Assembly (NCBI GenBank): GCA_019752375.1
Contig: JAIEMG010000093.1
Location: 1-42,786 of the forward strand
DNA from: Gemmataceae bacterium
GTDB taxonomy: Bacteria; Planctomycetota; Planctomycetia; Gemmatales; Gemmataceae
DNA: 42,786 bases
Direction: 5' to 3'
A program made the translations under genes and the position numbers. A model generated the notes under the pieces. The model saw nothing but the letters and a program-made list of their open reading frames with translations. It did not search any database and was not told the DNA's origin. Of the stretch, positions 25,264 to 35,444 are shown piece by piece. Each line of letters begins with the position of its first letter. The first letter of the stretch is position 1.

Positions 25264-26211
25264 TTACTTTCGAGCCGTCACCTTCTTGCCGTTCTTCTTG
25301 CCATTAACCTTCGGCGCATCGCCACGCGTCGGTTCTGCGTCGATCGACTGCTGGCCCCAAGGCATCGCCATGGTCGGCGCCTTGCGATGCCGCAGCTTGC
25401 GCTGATCCTTGGGCCGGTCCTTGAACCAAGTCACGAAGCGTGCCAGCTGCTTGACGGCCTCGTCGTAGACTTCCTTGCCCTTCTCTGCTGTGGCCAGCTC
25501 GGCCTCGCCCAGCACGCCGCTGTCGCTATAGGTGCTCGTCCAGGAAATGAGGTTGGTCGGCGACGCACCGAACAGGTCGCACCAGTGGAACGGGTTCCCT
25601 TCCAGGTTGAAGCTGATATCACCGCTCTCGATCTGGTCCGTGCGCACGTTGTCGCCATCCAGGTAGAGATAGAGCGACGTTTCCAGCTCGCAGGCGTGGG
25701 CGCAACCACCGGGGAACTTGCTTTCGCGCCAGTGCGGCAGGAATTCGGGGTCCACCGTCAGGAAGCGCCACCAGGCGGCCAGCACGCACTCCGCGTCAGT
25801 CTCCAGGCAGGCCCGGCGTGACACCAGGTCCAGGTTCGGCATGTTGGAGCCGTGGCCGTTGAGCAGGACGATCTTCTTGAAGCCGTGGTAGGCGAGCGAC
25901 TTGGTGATGTCGAGCACCTGCTCCATGAACGTCGTGTAGTTCGTGTTGATGGTGCCCGGAAAGTCCATGACGTGTCCGGTGTAGCCGTACCAGACCGGCG
26001 GCAGCACCAGCATCTTTTCGGCGATCTTGCGGCCGGCGCCGTAGGCGATGCCTTGCGGACAGACGATGTCCACGTCCAGCGGCAAGTGCGGGCCGTGTTG
26101 CTCGACAGAGCCGCAGGGCACGATGCACACCTTGCCCAGCTCGATGGCGTCGTTGATTTCGGGCCAGGTCAGCTTTTCGTAACGGTATTCGGTCTTCGCG
26201 CGGCTGCTCAT
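25264..26211 (-). CDS. Creatininase-family amidohydrolase
   Basis: 315 residues. AAGGAG is seven bases before the ATG. GSVEQHGPHLPLDVD (34-48) supplies Glu37, His39 and Asp48, with the spacing of the metal ligands of Pseudomonas creatininase. LLNGHGSN near residue 116 and CAHACELETS near 169 are the later family motifs. The C-terminal 30 residues are Lys/Arg/Asn-rich and outside the domain. Creatininase-family proteins include creatinine amidohydrolase and formamide hydrolases of cofactor pathways. The substrate here is unknown. It is cytosolic, with no linked partner. Confidence 0.85.
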   Translation of the reverse strand: MSSRAKTEYRYEKLTWPEINDAIELGKVCIVPCGSVEQHGPHLPLDVDIVCPQGIAYGAGRKIAEKMLVLPPVWYGYTGHVMDFPGTINTNYTTFMEQVLDITKSLAYHGFKKIVLLNGHGSNMPNLDLVSRRACLETDAECVLAAWWRFLTVDPEFLPHWRESKFPGGCAHACELETSLYLYLDGDNVRTDQIESGDISFNLEGNPFHWCDLFGASPTNLISWTSTYSDSGVLGEAELATAEKGKEVYDEAVKQLARFVTWFKDRPKDQRKLRHRKAPTMAMPWGQQSIDAEPTRGDAPKVNGKKNGKKVTARK

Positions 26212-26354
26212 GACGGGTCTCCTTCGGGGGCCGGGTTCGATCAGAGCGGTCCAGGGTAACGGCGCGGCCGCGCCCGTGCCGTTTCAAAATGTCGAACCAC
26301 CCGTTTCAATTTCCGCACCAGTCCCTGCCATTGGGGATGTGCTGTTGCCGACAA

Positions 26355-27614
26355 TCATCGCCCCTTGCCATTCTTCGCCACCGGTTCCAGTTTTTCAACC
26401 GGCCCCAGCGCCAGCGTGGTCAGCCGATTGATCGGGTAACGGTCAAGAACTTCGCGGACTTGCTTCAAGTCGACCGCGTCGAAGGCTTGGACCTCGTCAT
26501 CGACGGTGCGATATTCGTTCAGGTACGTCCAAGTCATGCCGATGGCTTGCATGCGGCCCTTGGGGCGCTCGTTGCCGCGCACGACGCGCGAAGTCACCTT
26601 GCTCTTGGCCTGGCGCAGCTCGTCCTCGGTAATGCCCTTGTTCTGGACGTCATCCATCACATTCTGAACGATCGCCAGGTTCTCCTCGGTCCGTTCCGGA
26701 GCGCAGCTGAAGGACGTGTAGAAGGCCCCCGCACCGTCGTACTCGTGAAACCCGGTGTCGGCGGAGTCGGCCAGGCCGGGATCGACCAGTTCCCAGTAAA
26801 GTCGGCTGCCGGAATCGTCGCCGATGGCCATCGCCAGGGCTTCGGCGGCGTAACGCAACGGCGATTGCGGCGGCGGCCCGGGGCAGATTTCGAAGACGTG
26901 CTCCTGCGTGACCTTGGCACGCGGCACCACCTTGAGCGCGCTCGATATTGTTGCCTCGCGCATGTGATCGCGACCGATCGGTCCCGCTTGCCAGCTGCCG
27001 CACTTGTCTTGCACCAGGCCGACGAACCGCGACCAGTCGAAGTTGCCGGCCACGACGACCATGACATTGGATGCCACGTAACGACGCTGGAAATACTCGT
27101 GCATCTGCTCGCGTTTCAGGCCGCCGACGCTCTCCTTGGTGCCCAGGATGCTGTTGCCCAGCGGATGGTCGGCGAAGAAGATGCGCTTGGCCTGGTCGTA
27201 AGCCGACCACATCGGCTGATCGTCGTACATGCCGATCTCTTCGATGATGACCTTCTTCTCCATGTCAAAGTCTTCATCGCGCAGGCTGGGCCGGAGGATG
27301 TCGGCAAGGATGTCCACCGATTGCGGCAAGTATTCGGGCAACACGGCTGCGTGAAAGACCGTATTTTCCTCGCTGGTGAAGGCGTTGTAGTCGGCGCCGA
27401 TGCGATCGAAGTCGCGATTGACCTCCAGGGCGCTGCGGTGGGGCGTGCCTTTGAAGACCATATGTTCGAGAAAGTGCGAAACGCCGGACACTTCCGGCGC
27501 TTCGTCGCGGGCGCCGGTGCGCACAAAGAACCCCAGCGAAACCGAGCGCGCCGACGGGCTCGTCTCACCGATAATGCGTAGACCGTTGGGAAGCACTTCA
27601 TTATGAAAAGACAT
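26355..27614 (-). CDS. M16-family zinc peptidase, catalytic subunit
   Basis: 419 residues from ATG 27614, with TTGGAGGA just upstream. The inverse zinc motif HFLEH is at 47-51, and EEIGMYDD (125-132) supplies the further Glu ligand at the expected spacing of about 75 residues. The C-terminal half has the M16 fold, but its substrate-binding R/Y region reads SGSRLYWELVDPG, without the arginine-to-tyrosine pair of the partner at 27957. The two genes therefore look like complementary halves of a heterodimeric M16B peptidase. This gene is the downstream member. The MITE at 27745-27950 lies between the two. Confidence 0.9.
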   Translation of the reverse strand: MSFHNEVLPNGLRIIGETSPSARSVSLGFFVRTGARDEAPEVSGVSHFLEHMVFKGTPHRSALEVNRDFDRIGADYNAFTSEENTVFHAAVLPEYLPQSVDILADILRPSLRDEDFDMEKKVIIEEIGMYDDQPMWSAYDQAKRIFFADHPLGNSILGTKESVGGLKREQMHEYFQRRYVASNVMVVVAGNFDWSRFVGLVQDKCGSWQAGPIGRDHMREATISSALKVVPRAKVTQEHVFEICPGPPPQSPLRYAAEALAMAIGDDSGSRLYWELVDPGLADSADTGFHEYDGAGAFYTSFSCAPERTEENLAIVQNVMDDVQNKGITEDELRQAKSKVTSRVVRGNERPKGRMQAIGMTWTYLNEYRTVDDEVQAFDAVDLKQVREVLDRYPINRLTTLALGPVEKLEPVAKNGKGR

Positions 27615-27631
27615 GGTTCCTCCAAGAATTC

Positions 27632-27736
27632 TCACCACGGAGGGCACGGAGGACACAGAGAAATCACCAAGAAAAACTCGAAATCGCTGGCTGCCATGGT
27701 CTGATTCCCCTGTGTCCTCCGTGCCCTCCGTGGTGA
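27632..27736. repeat. Intergenic inverted repeat with 27-bp arms
   Basis: 27632-27658 is the exact reverse complement of 27710-27736, with 51 nt between. The arms start CACCACGGAGGGCACGG. It lies between the M16 genes, just upstream of the ribosome site for the 26355 gene. Its right arm ends where the MITE target duplication begins. Confidence 0.88.
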
Positions 27737-27744
27737 TTTCTTTA
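27736..27744. repeat. Target site duplication, left of MITE copy 2
   Basis: ATTTCTTTA, identical to 27951-27959. Confidence 0.85.
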
Positions 27745-27950
27745 GGGTGCAGCTGCTAATTCTACAGGATGAGCTTGAGCAGCAGATGCCCTGTTTTTCA
27801 GGGTCTTCTCAAAGCTCGTGTCAGTTTCGTGCTGCAATCGCTGCCCAAATTTGGGCATTAATGGTCGATTTTCCGGTCTCCGAATGGCCGAAAACCTTGT
27901 TTTTCCCGTGTAGGATTGCTGTTTCCCTTGTAGAAAACGCAGTTGCACCC
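27745..27950. mobile_element. 206-bp MITE-like element, copy 2
   Basis: Same orientation and length as copy 1 (20170-20375), with a single base difference. The central 14-bp palindrome lies at 27843-27856. The 9-bp duplication ATTTCTTTA on both sides is perfect. It separates the two M16 subunit genes and lies immediately after the stop of the upstream one. Confidence 0.9.
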
Positions 27951-27959
27951 ATTTCTTTA
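27951..27959. repeat. Target site duplication, right of MITE copy 2
   Basis: ATTTCTTTA. Its last three bases (TTA) are the TAA stop of the M16 gene on the minus strand. Confidence 0.85.
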
Positions 27960-29192
27960 TGTACTAACCTTCAGTGGATTCGGTCCGAGCGTCACGATGG
28001 TGAAGTCTTTGGGCGGGCAGCGGTTCAGGTGCGCGACGATGCCCTGCGGCGTCAGCGCGTCGATCTCGCGCTGGATCTCGTCGAAGCTGCGCACGCGGCC
28101 GAGGAAATACCAGTCCGAAGCCAGCGCCCCGGCCCGCGCGTTGGTCGATTCCTGCTGCATGATCAGCGATGACTTCAGGCCGGCCTGCACGCGTTCCACT
28201 TCCTCCGGCTCGATGCCTTCGCCGAGGCGTTTTAACTCGCCCAGCGTCACGTCGAGCGTTTCCTGAGCGCGTTCGTTGGTGCTGCCGGCATAGCACAAGA
28301 CGCTCGCCCGGTCCTTGAACGTCTGGTAGCTCGCCCAGACGGAATAGCACAGGCCGCGCTTCTCGCGCACTTCCGTGAACAGTCGCGAGCTCATGCCGCC
28401 GCTGAGGACGTTCACCGCGCCCTGGGCAGAGTAGTAATCGGGTTCGCCGACGTGCACGCTCTTGTAAGCGATGGCGATCTGTGTCTGTGTGGTTTCCTTG
28501 TGGATGTGCTCGAGGTTGGTCGGCTGTGGCCCGAGCGTCACGGCCGGTTCTTCGCCCTCGGTCCAGTCGCCAAACAGCCGTTCGACCTGATCGCGCAACG
28601 GCTCCCACTCGATATTGCCCGCCACGGACAGGATGGTGCCGCGTGCCCGAAACAGGCGTCGATACTGCTTGCGAATCACTTCGGCCGTCAGACTTTCGAT
28701 CCCCTCCACGGTTCCGCGTCGATCCTGGCCGAGCGGCGAGGGGTAGTGATGTTTGCGCAGCTCGATCAGCACCTTCTGCTTCGGCTCGTCTTCGAGACTT
28801 TGCAAGTCCTGCAGCGCCAGCGCCTGCACGGCTTCCATCTCGTCTTCGGGCAGGTGCGGTCGACGCAGAATGTCGGCGTAGATGTCGAGCGCCGCGGGCA
28901 GGCTGCGCGCCAGCGTGGCCCCCCAGAATCGCACGTGAATGCCGCCGACGCTCTCGTCGCGATCCAATCCCAGGCCATCGAGAGCGAGAGTCAACTCGCG
29001 GCTATCGCGATCGCCCGCGCCGCGCGTGATCATGTCGGCGAGCACCGAAGCAACGCCAAGGTGCTTGGGCGGATCGTGAATGCACCCGGCCGGTACCAGG
29101 AAGTACAGGGCGGCGGAACGCACGTGTTCCATGCGCTCCAGGAGCAGGGTCAGGCCGTTGCGGAAGGTATGATGATGAATGGCTTGTGACAC
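27957..29192 (-). CDS. M16-family peptidase-like protein, non-catalytic subunit
   Basis: 411 residues from GTG 29192, preceded by GAGGGA. The longer ATG frame to 29297 runs into the PIN gene and is rejected. The M16 fold begins at HTFRNGLTLLLE. The zinc motif is lost: HFLEH is replaced by SVLAD (49-53). The C-terminal half keeps GGMSSRLFTEVREKRGLCYSV, containing the R/Y substrate-binding pair. This is the usual partner of a catalytic M16B subunit. The stop TAA lies inside the 9-bp target duplication of the MITE. The start is 13 bp from the stop of the PIN gene upstream, so they may be co-transcribed. Confidence 0.85.
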   Translation of the reverse strand: MSQAIHHHTFRNGLTLLLERMEHVRSAALYFLVPAGCIHDPPKHLGVASVLADMITRGAGDRDSRELTLALDGLGLDRDESVGGIHVRFWGATLARSLPAALDIYADILRRPHLPEDEMEAVQALALQDLQSLEDEPKQKVLIELRKHHYPSPLGQDRRGTVEGIESLTAEVIRKQYRRLFRARGTILSVAGNIEWEPLRDQVERLFGDWTEGEEPAVTLGPQPTNLEHIHKETTQTQIAIAYKSVHVGEPDYYSAQGAVNVLSGGMSSRLFTEVREKRGLCYSVWASYQTFKDRASVLCYAGSTNERAQETLDVTLGELKRLGEGIEPEEVERVQAGLKSSLIMQQESTNARAGALASDWYFLGRVRSFDEIQREIDALTPQGIVAHLNRCPPKDFTIVTLGPNPLKVST

Positions 29193-29205
29193 AATCGAAG
29201 GTCCC

Positions 29206-29637
29206 TCAAGGGCTTTGTTGCTGCGCGTCCAGTTCTTGCACCAGCGTTGCCGCATCGACAATGCGTCGCGTTGAGCCCGCGAAGCCTCGCGCATCACGCG
29301 TAACGATCACGGAAATACCGGCCAGTTCAGCAGCCGCGTCCTGCACGGCGTCCTCGAAATCGGGGTACGACTTAGCGACCGCAGCACGGAGAACGGTCGT
29401 ATCCACGGAGCATACATCATAGGTTGCCAGGAGGTCCGCTACCGCTTGGTGGGCCGACGCCCGGCCGATTTGCTTGCGCAAAACATAGAAGATCGTCGTG
29501 ACGGTGGTCGCGGTCAAGGATACCTGAAGTTGCCCTAGCTCGTGCTTTGTGCAGAGTGCTAGGGCGGCTGCCGCAAAAGGCTGCCGATTGCCCAGCGCAT
29601 CGAGGAGTATGTTGGAGTCCGCCAAGACGCGCATCAT
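29206..29637 (-). CDS. VapC-like PIN-domain toxin
   Basis: 143 residues. VLADSNILLD gives Asp7 near the N-terminus. YPDFEDAVQ (91-99) supplies Glu95/Asp96, and IVTRDARGF has Asp115. These match the acidic residues of a PIN ribonuclease. PIN toxins cut RNA (often initiator tRNA or rRNA) when not bound by their antitoxin. Its ATG overlaps the antitoxin stop by 4 bp (ATGA), a typical toxin-antitoxin operon. An ATG one codon later is equally possible. Confidence 0.82.
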   Translation of the reverse strand: MMRVLADSNILLDALGNRQPFAAAALALCTKHELGQLQVSLTATTVTTIFYVLRKQIGRASAHQAVADLLATYDVCSVDTTVLRAAVAKSYPDFEDAVQDAAAELAGISVIVTRDARGFAGSTRRIVDAATLVQELDAQQQSP

Positions 29638-29861
29638 TGATATTTCTTTTCCAGGTACTCGCGATATTCCTGCCGCGCGTCACCCTCGTAGCCATTGAGG
29701 ACACCGGCCCACCGAGCCAGAAAGGAGCCTCTGACGGGCTCGATCTTGACTTCCGCGATTTCAACGAGAATTGAGACGCTCCGCACATCCGCGGTCGGTG
29801 GCAGTGGCGACTCAGGCACTACCTGTCCATTCTCGATTCTCGCAGGGATGACTTTCACCAT
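29634..29861 (-). CDS. Antitoxin of the PIN module
   Basis: 75 residues. GAGGG is seven bases before ATG 29861. The N-terminus has a strand pattern VKVIPARIENGQVVPESPLP, resembling short antitoxins of the DUF104/AF2212 type. The C-terminal 40 residues are charged and helical (DARQEYREYLEKKYQ), probably the toxin-binding tail. It precedes and overlaps the PIN gene by 4 bp, the expected order. Such antitoxins usually also repress their own operon. Confidence 0.7.
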   Translation of the reverse strand: MVKVIPARIENGQVVPESPLPPTADVRSVSILVEIAEVKIEPVRGSFLARWAGVLNGYEGDARQEYREYLEKKYQ

Positions 29862-29877
29862 CCGATTACCCTCTATT

Positions 29878-30429
29878 TCACATTGTCAGCGCGCCCGCCG
29901 TCTGCTCAACTGCCTTGTACACCGTCTTGCGACAACGGAATCCCAGGCGGCGATAGAGCCGGACGGCTGCGTCGTTCTGCGCCGTTACTTCCAGGAAGGC
30001 CCGTTGCAGCCCCGCGCGGCGGAACCCTTCCAGTGCCTTGAGCAGCAGTGCGCTGCCCAGTCCGCAGCCGCGGTGCGACGGCGTCACGCCCAGGTTTTGA
30101 ATCGCGCCCAGGCCATAACGCTCGCGGACGCCCTGCACGGTGCCGCAATTACCCGATGGTCCGGTGATCAGCCATGTTGCGGCCGACAGGAAGCCCTGCT
30201 TGCGACGGATCTCCCCCATCAAGTTGTGGCAGCCGGTGCGGTTGCCCAGGCTAGGGAAGACCGTCGCGTCGATCTCGTCCTGGAAGCAGTGGAATTTCAC
30301 CTCGGCGTGCGCTTCCACCAGCGCGTCTTCCCAGGCGATCCACGCGAAGCCTTCGGGCAGCATCGGAACGGGGGGCGCGTCGGCCAGGTCGATCTCCATC
30401 TTGAAGCGTTTGAAATACGAGATCTTCAT
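29878..30429 (-). CDS. GNAT-family N-acetyltransferase
   Basis: 183 residues. The acetyl-CoA loop is [10 protein letters not shown] (119-128), after the IQNLGVTPS strand. [17 protein letters not shown] matches the conserved C-terminal helix and strand. The N-terminal 100 residues are less typical. The ATG at 30429 has only a weak AGAAG site; an ATG ten codons later is an alternative. The substrate is unknown. It lies 16 bp upstream of the antitoxin gene at 29861 and points the same way, so the toxin-antitoxin module may share its transcript. Confidence 0.82.
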   Translation of the reverse strand: MKISYFKRFKMEIDLADAPPVPMLPEGFAWIAWEDALVEAHAEVKFHCFQDEIDATVFPSLGNRTGCHNLMGEIRRKQGFLSAATWLITGPSGNCGTVQGVRERYGLGAIQNLGVTPSHRGCGLGSALLLKALEGFRRAGLQRAFLEVTAQNDAAVRLYRRLGFRCRKTVYKAVEQTAGALTM

Positions 30430-30626
30430 GGTCGGGCTTCTGCCTGGCCGCCAGGGATTTACGACCCGTGAATTCTATCAGGGCCGGCGCAACCGGGCAA
30501 AGGGCGCTTGTCCATTGTCGTTTCGCCGTTGTCCGTGGTTGCGGAACGAAAAACCCCTACAATTGGCGCAGTTTCCAACGCAGACACGGCGCCCAGGGAC
30601 AAACGAAAAAAGGTCAGGAGATTGTG

Positions 30627-32585
<1,959 letters not shown>

Positions 32586-32606
32586 CTCATTCAGCGCTCG
32601 ATCAAC

Positions 32607-33059
32607 TCACGGAGGGACAATGTTCTGCCATAAGTCTGCCGGAACGAACCGCGACAAATGGCCGATGTTGGTTGTGGCGACCACGACTTCAGTTGTGCCA
32701 AGACTCAGGGCTTGGGCGGCCAGAATCATGTCGGCGTCGATGGCCTTGTCGCTTGCGGTAGGTCGGCCTTGCTGGCGGGCATGAGCCCAAAGTTCGGCGG
32801 CCCGACGCATCACCGCTGTTGAAATGGGGAGGTACTCAAGCAACCCAGCGAGAGTGTCGAGCTTGGCAATGCCCTTCACCTTGTTCGCTCGCAGCAATTC
32901 CCGGCGGACCTCGTAATCGGCGATCTCCGGCAGAAGCACTCGGAACTGAGCGCGGACCAACGTCTGGAGCCACTGGGCGCATTCGGCACTGCGTGGGGAA
33001 CGCCGCGGGTTCGTCACCAGACCGAGCGGCCCGGCATCGAGAAGGACGAGACGCGTCAC
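32607..33059 (-). CDS. PIN-domain toxin, second module
   Basis: 150 residues. LVLLDAGPL gives Asp8. LLPEIADYEVRREL (42-55) supplies the next acidic residues. ASDKAIDADMILAAQA (102-117) and VATTNIGHLSRF (127-138) complete the PIN pattern. It is predicted to be a ribonuclease toxin. Its start overlaps the stop of the upstream antitoxin by 4 bp (ATGA). It is convergent with acsA, with only 21 bp between stops. Confidence 0.8.
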   Translation of the reverse strand: MTRLVLLDAGPLGLVTNPRRSPRSAECAQWLQTLVRAQFRVLLPEIADYEVRRELLRANKVKGIAKLDTLAGLLEYLPISTAVMRRAAELWAHARQQGRPTASDKAIDADMILAAQALSLGTTEVVVATTNIGHLSRFVPADLWQNIVPP

Positions 33060-33340
33060 CAGCTAACACCTTTGAGTTCAGGAGGAAACAGCTTTCGGTC
33101 GGACAATCGATCTTCATCCAAGGCGCGAATGAGGTATTCGCCCGTCTCTTGCTGCTCCTCAGGATCCGCCACGTCAAGCCAGGTCTGAAGCAGGGTCACC
33201 AACTCCATCCCGCGATCCCTCGGCGGAAGTTCTTTGTCCAGTAGCTGAACGGCAAATGCATCGACGGCCAACCCCCGCCGCTGGGCTTCTTGAGTCAGAC
33301 GTTGTTCGAGTTCCGATGGCAGGTCAATGGTCAGCCGCAT
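33056..33340 (-). CDS. RHH-like antitoxin of the second PIN module
   Basis: 94 residues. The N-terminal MRLTIDLPSELEQRLTQEA matches a ribbon-helix-helix DNA-binding strand and first helix. The remainder is acidic and helical (PEEQQETGEYLIRALDEDRLSD), a likely toxin-neutralising tail. It precedes and overlaps the PIN gene by 4 bp. It probably represses its own operon. Confidence 0.72.
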   Translation of the reverse strand: MRLTIDLPSELEQRLTQEAQRRGLAVDAFAVQLLDKELPPRDRGMELVTLLQTWLDVADPEEQQETGEYLIRALDEDRLSDRKLFPPELKGVSW

Positions 33341-33477
33341 GTCCGTGGCTCTGCTTCGCTGTGAGAATGGTTGGCGTAACGATGATGGATTATATCAGGG
33401 AAAGGTGCCGTTTCATGCGCCGGCTGCTCTGCCGAATTGCAGGCGCTCGGTCATGGGTGACGTCCGTCAGGCTCAGA

Positions 33478-33771
33478 TCAGAAAAGCTTCGGTTCGTCGC
33501 CGTCGAACCACTCCTGGGCAGGAGGATGTGCCTTCGCCACCTCAGTCCAGTCAATCTGTGCGGCAAGTTTCTCGGCTGCCGACACGGCCAACAACTCACG
33601 GACGAGCTTGAGATACTCCAATGGGATGACCGCCGCCAGGTCCGCGCCGCCGCGCTGGACGATTACGGCCTGCCCCTCGGCGGCGACTCGGCTGAGAACG
33701 CTTGCATACTCTTCAGCAAGTTGCGGCTCGTCCACGCGCTTCGGTTCGAGTGGAGAAGTTGAAAGAGTCAT
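33478..33771 (-). CDS. Phd/YefM-like antitoxin, no toxin adjacent
   Basis: 97 residues. Residues about 25-60 resemble a Phd/YefM DNA-binding fold: LSRVAAEGQAVIVQRGGADLAAVIPLEYLK. A helical C-terminus follows, ending in WFDGDEPKLF. No toxin gene is directly downstream; the next gene left (33056-33340) is the antitoxin of a different type. It is either an orphan antitoxin or a stand-alone regulator. Confidence 0.6.
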   Translation of the reverse strand: MTLSTSPLEPKRVDEPQLAEEYASVLSRVAAEGQAVIVQRGGADLAAVIPLEYLKLVRELLAVSAAEKLAAQIDWTEVAKAHPPAQEWFDGDEPKLF

Positions 33772-33844
33772 GGGGTTCCTCGGTCAAACGGACACTGGAG
33801 AGGAATGCCAATCTCTCCTTTCCATTCTACCCGAACGGGCCGGC

Positions 33845-34558
33845 TCATACCCCGTTCAGCGACACTCGCTGTTCCCGGCAGGTACGGTCGTAGGTCGACT
33901 CCAGTTCGATCGGCAAGCACAGGTCGCCGCGCAACCACAGCGGCATCGTCGGCAGGCTTCGACCCACCTCCAGAGCCTCGTGCCAGACGTCAAGGTTGGA
34001 CTGCCCGTCGCGTTCCACTGGCCGATACGCCGCGACATAGAGGTCGGCGTCGGGTTGCGTCGGACTTGCGCTTGTCAGTTGCGTCAACAGTTCAGCGTGC
34101 AGGTTCGCCAATCTTGAAGTGACCACGTCGACTACGACCACGCCAACCGCTTGCTGCAAATAGAAGACACACTTCGCGACGAAGGCGGCGCGATGGGCCG
34201 GTCGGTCCCTGTTCGCGGGACTCAGCAACTCGATGGCGCCGGCCAATGTCGGCCCACCCTCGCTCTGGAAGACCAGTACCTCGACGGCGTCGGTTATCAG
34301 TGAAATTGGAATCGACAGCGCCGGCTTGGGTGGCGTCCAGGTTCCTGTTTGCGGTGCGCCTCCAATGGACGGTGGGCCGGGTTCTTCAAAGGAAGCGACG
34401 TCGATCTCGATGCCGAACTGCACGTTCGCCTCGGCGAAGTAGCCGGGCGGAAGGCGCTGATTCAACTCCGAAGAAATGTACGTTGCCCACGCATTGTGGA
34501 AGGCATGCCAGTGCCGGCGCAAGCTGAGCGGGGGTCGAAAGTGATCCTGCAACGGCAT
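33845..34558 (-). CDS. DUF4058-family protein
   Basis: 237 residues. The start MPLQDHFRPPL and the WHAFHNAWATYISSELNQRLPPGYFAEANVQFGIEIDVA segment (17-55) fit DUF4058, a family common in planctomycetes and cyanobacteria and of unknown function. The later IELLSPANR motif is also typical. No signal peptide or membrane segment is seen, so it is cytosolic. It is transcribed leftward from a hairpin at 34629-34673, and nothing nearby explains its role. Confidence 0.75.
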   Translation of the reverse strand: MPLQDHFRPPLSLRRHWHAFHNAWATYISSELNQRLPPGYFAEANVQFGIEIDVASFEEPGPPSIGGAPQTGTWTPPKPALSIPISLITDAVEVLVFQSEGGPTLAGAIELLSPANRDRPAHRAAFVAKCVFYLQQAVGVVVVDVVTSRLANLHAELLTQLTSASPTQPDADLYVAAYRPVERDGQSNLDVWHEALEVGRSLPTMPLWLRGDLCLPIELESTYDRTCREQRVSLNGV

Positions 34559-34628
34559 CGCTTGCGCCCTCTTGATGGTGCTTCACCGGATTATACCGGG
34601 TTGCCCAGCGCGATGGCGAGAATGGAAA

Positions 34629-34673
34629 CAGCCTGACGCGCGAGCGACAGATTGTCGCTCGCGCGTCAGGCTG
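34629..34673. repeat. Perfect 21-bp inverted repeat, probable terminator
   Basis: 34629-34649 pairs exactly with 34653-34673, with a 3-nt loop GAT. It lies downstream of the HEAT lipoprotein gene and upstream of the DUF4058 gene, both leftward. Its compactness resembles the palindrome at 13045. Confidence 0.85.
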
Positions 34674-34692
34674 CTTCCGGCGCTCAACTGAC

Positions 34693-35430
34693 TCAAAATC
34701 GTTGAAAGAGCTCCATCGCCGTCTTGGCAGCCTGCCGAACTTGCGGGTCCGGATCGCGATCGGCCAGTTCCCGCAGGGCTGGGAGCGCTCCTTTCGCTTC
34801 CGGTCCCGCGAACTGAATGCGTGCTACCGCTTGCTTGCGTACTTCCGCGTTGGGATCGCGCAGGAGCTGAATGAGCGTCGGTATCGCTCGGTCCAGGCCG
34901 ACGATGACTTCCACCGCGACGCGTCGGGTCTCCACGTCGCTATCGTTGTCGGCCATCCGGCGCACGTGCGCCATGGCCGACCGTCCCTCCGCGCCGAACC
35001 AGCCGATGCGCAAGAGCGCCTGACGGCGTACGGTCGGTTCGCGGTGCGCCAGCAGTTGCGTCACCACGGGCAGTGTTTCGCGAGCGTGGGCGACCATCAC
35101 GTCGCGCGGCATTGCGTTCATGCAGATCAGGCTCGTTTCCCACGAGGTGCTTTGCATGCCGCGAAACAGGTAGGGATAGCCCTTGTCCTTGAGCTTCCCC
35201 AATGCCTGACTGGCCTCGTGCTGGGCTTTCTGGTCATTGCTCTGCAGGTCCTGGTCCCATTGCGTGGCCGAGCGACCCTGGTACACGTCGTCGGCGGTTG
35301 CCTGCGACTCTTGCCCCGAGTTGAACTGGGCCACCGGGATGGGCGACGCCGCGGAGTCGCCGGGGGCCGGCGGTTTATGGCGTCCGCAGCCCGTGAGCAG
35401 GACTAGGCCGATAAGCAGCATCCAGCGCAT
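34693..35430 (-). CDS. HEAT-repeat lipoprotein
   Basis: 245 residues from ATG 35430, with CGGAG about seven bases upstream. An ATG at 35448 overlaps the upstream stop but has no site. The signal ends in the lipobox LLTGC, with Cys15 lipidated. After a Pro/Ala linker there are five or so HEAT-like helical pairs: TQLLAHREPTVRRQALLRIG, IQLLRDPNAEVRKQAVARIQ and LRELADRDPDPQVRQAAKTA. HEAT repeats mediate protein binding. It is coupled to the 1333-residue gene upstream. Confidence 0.85.
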   Translation of the reverse strand: MRWMLLIGLVLLTGCGRHKPPAPGDSAASPIPVAQFNSGQESQATADDVYQGRSATQWDQDLQSNDQKAQHEASQALGKLKDKGYPYLFRGMQSTSWETSLICMNAMPRDVMVAHARETLPVVTQLLAHREPTVRRQALLRIGWFGAEGRSAMAHVRRMADNDSDVETRRVAVEVIVGLDRAIPTLIQLLRDPNAEVRKQAVARIQFAGPEAKGALPALRELADRDPDPQVRQAAKTAMELFQRF

Positions 35431-35444
35431 GGATGATCTCCGGT

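Noticed and set aside
26289..29189. Plus-strand frames of 430 and 245 codons
   Set aside because: Antisense to the two M16 genes, whose motifs are clear.
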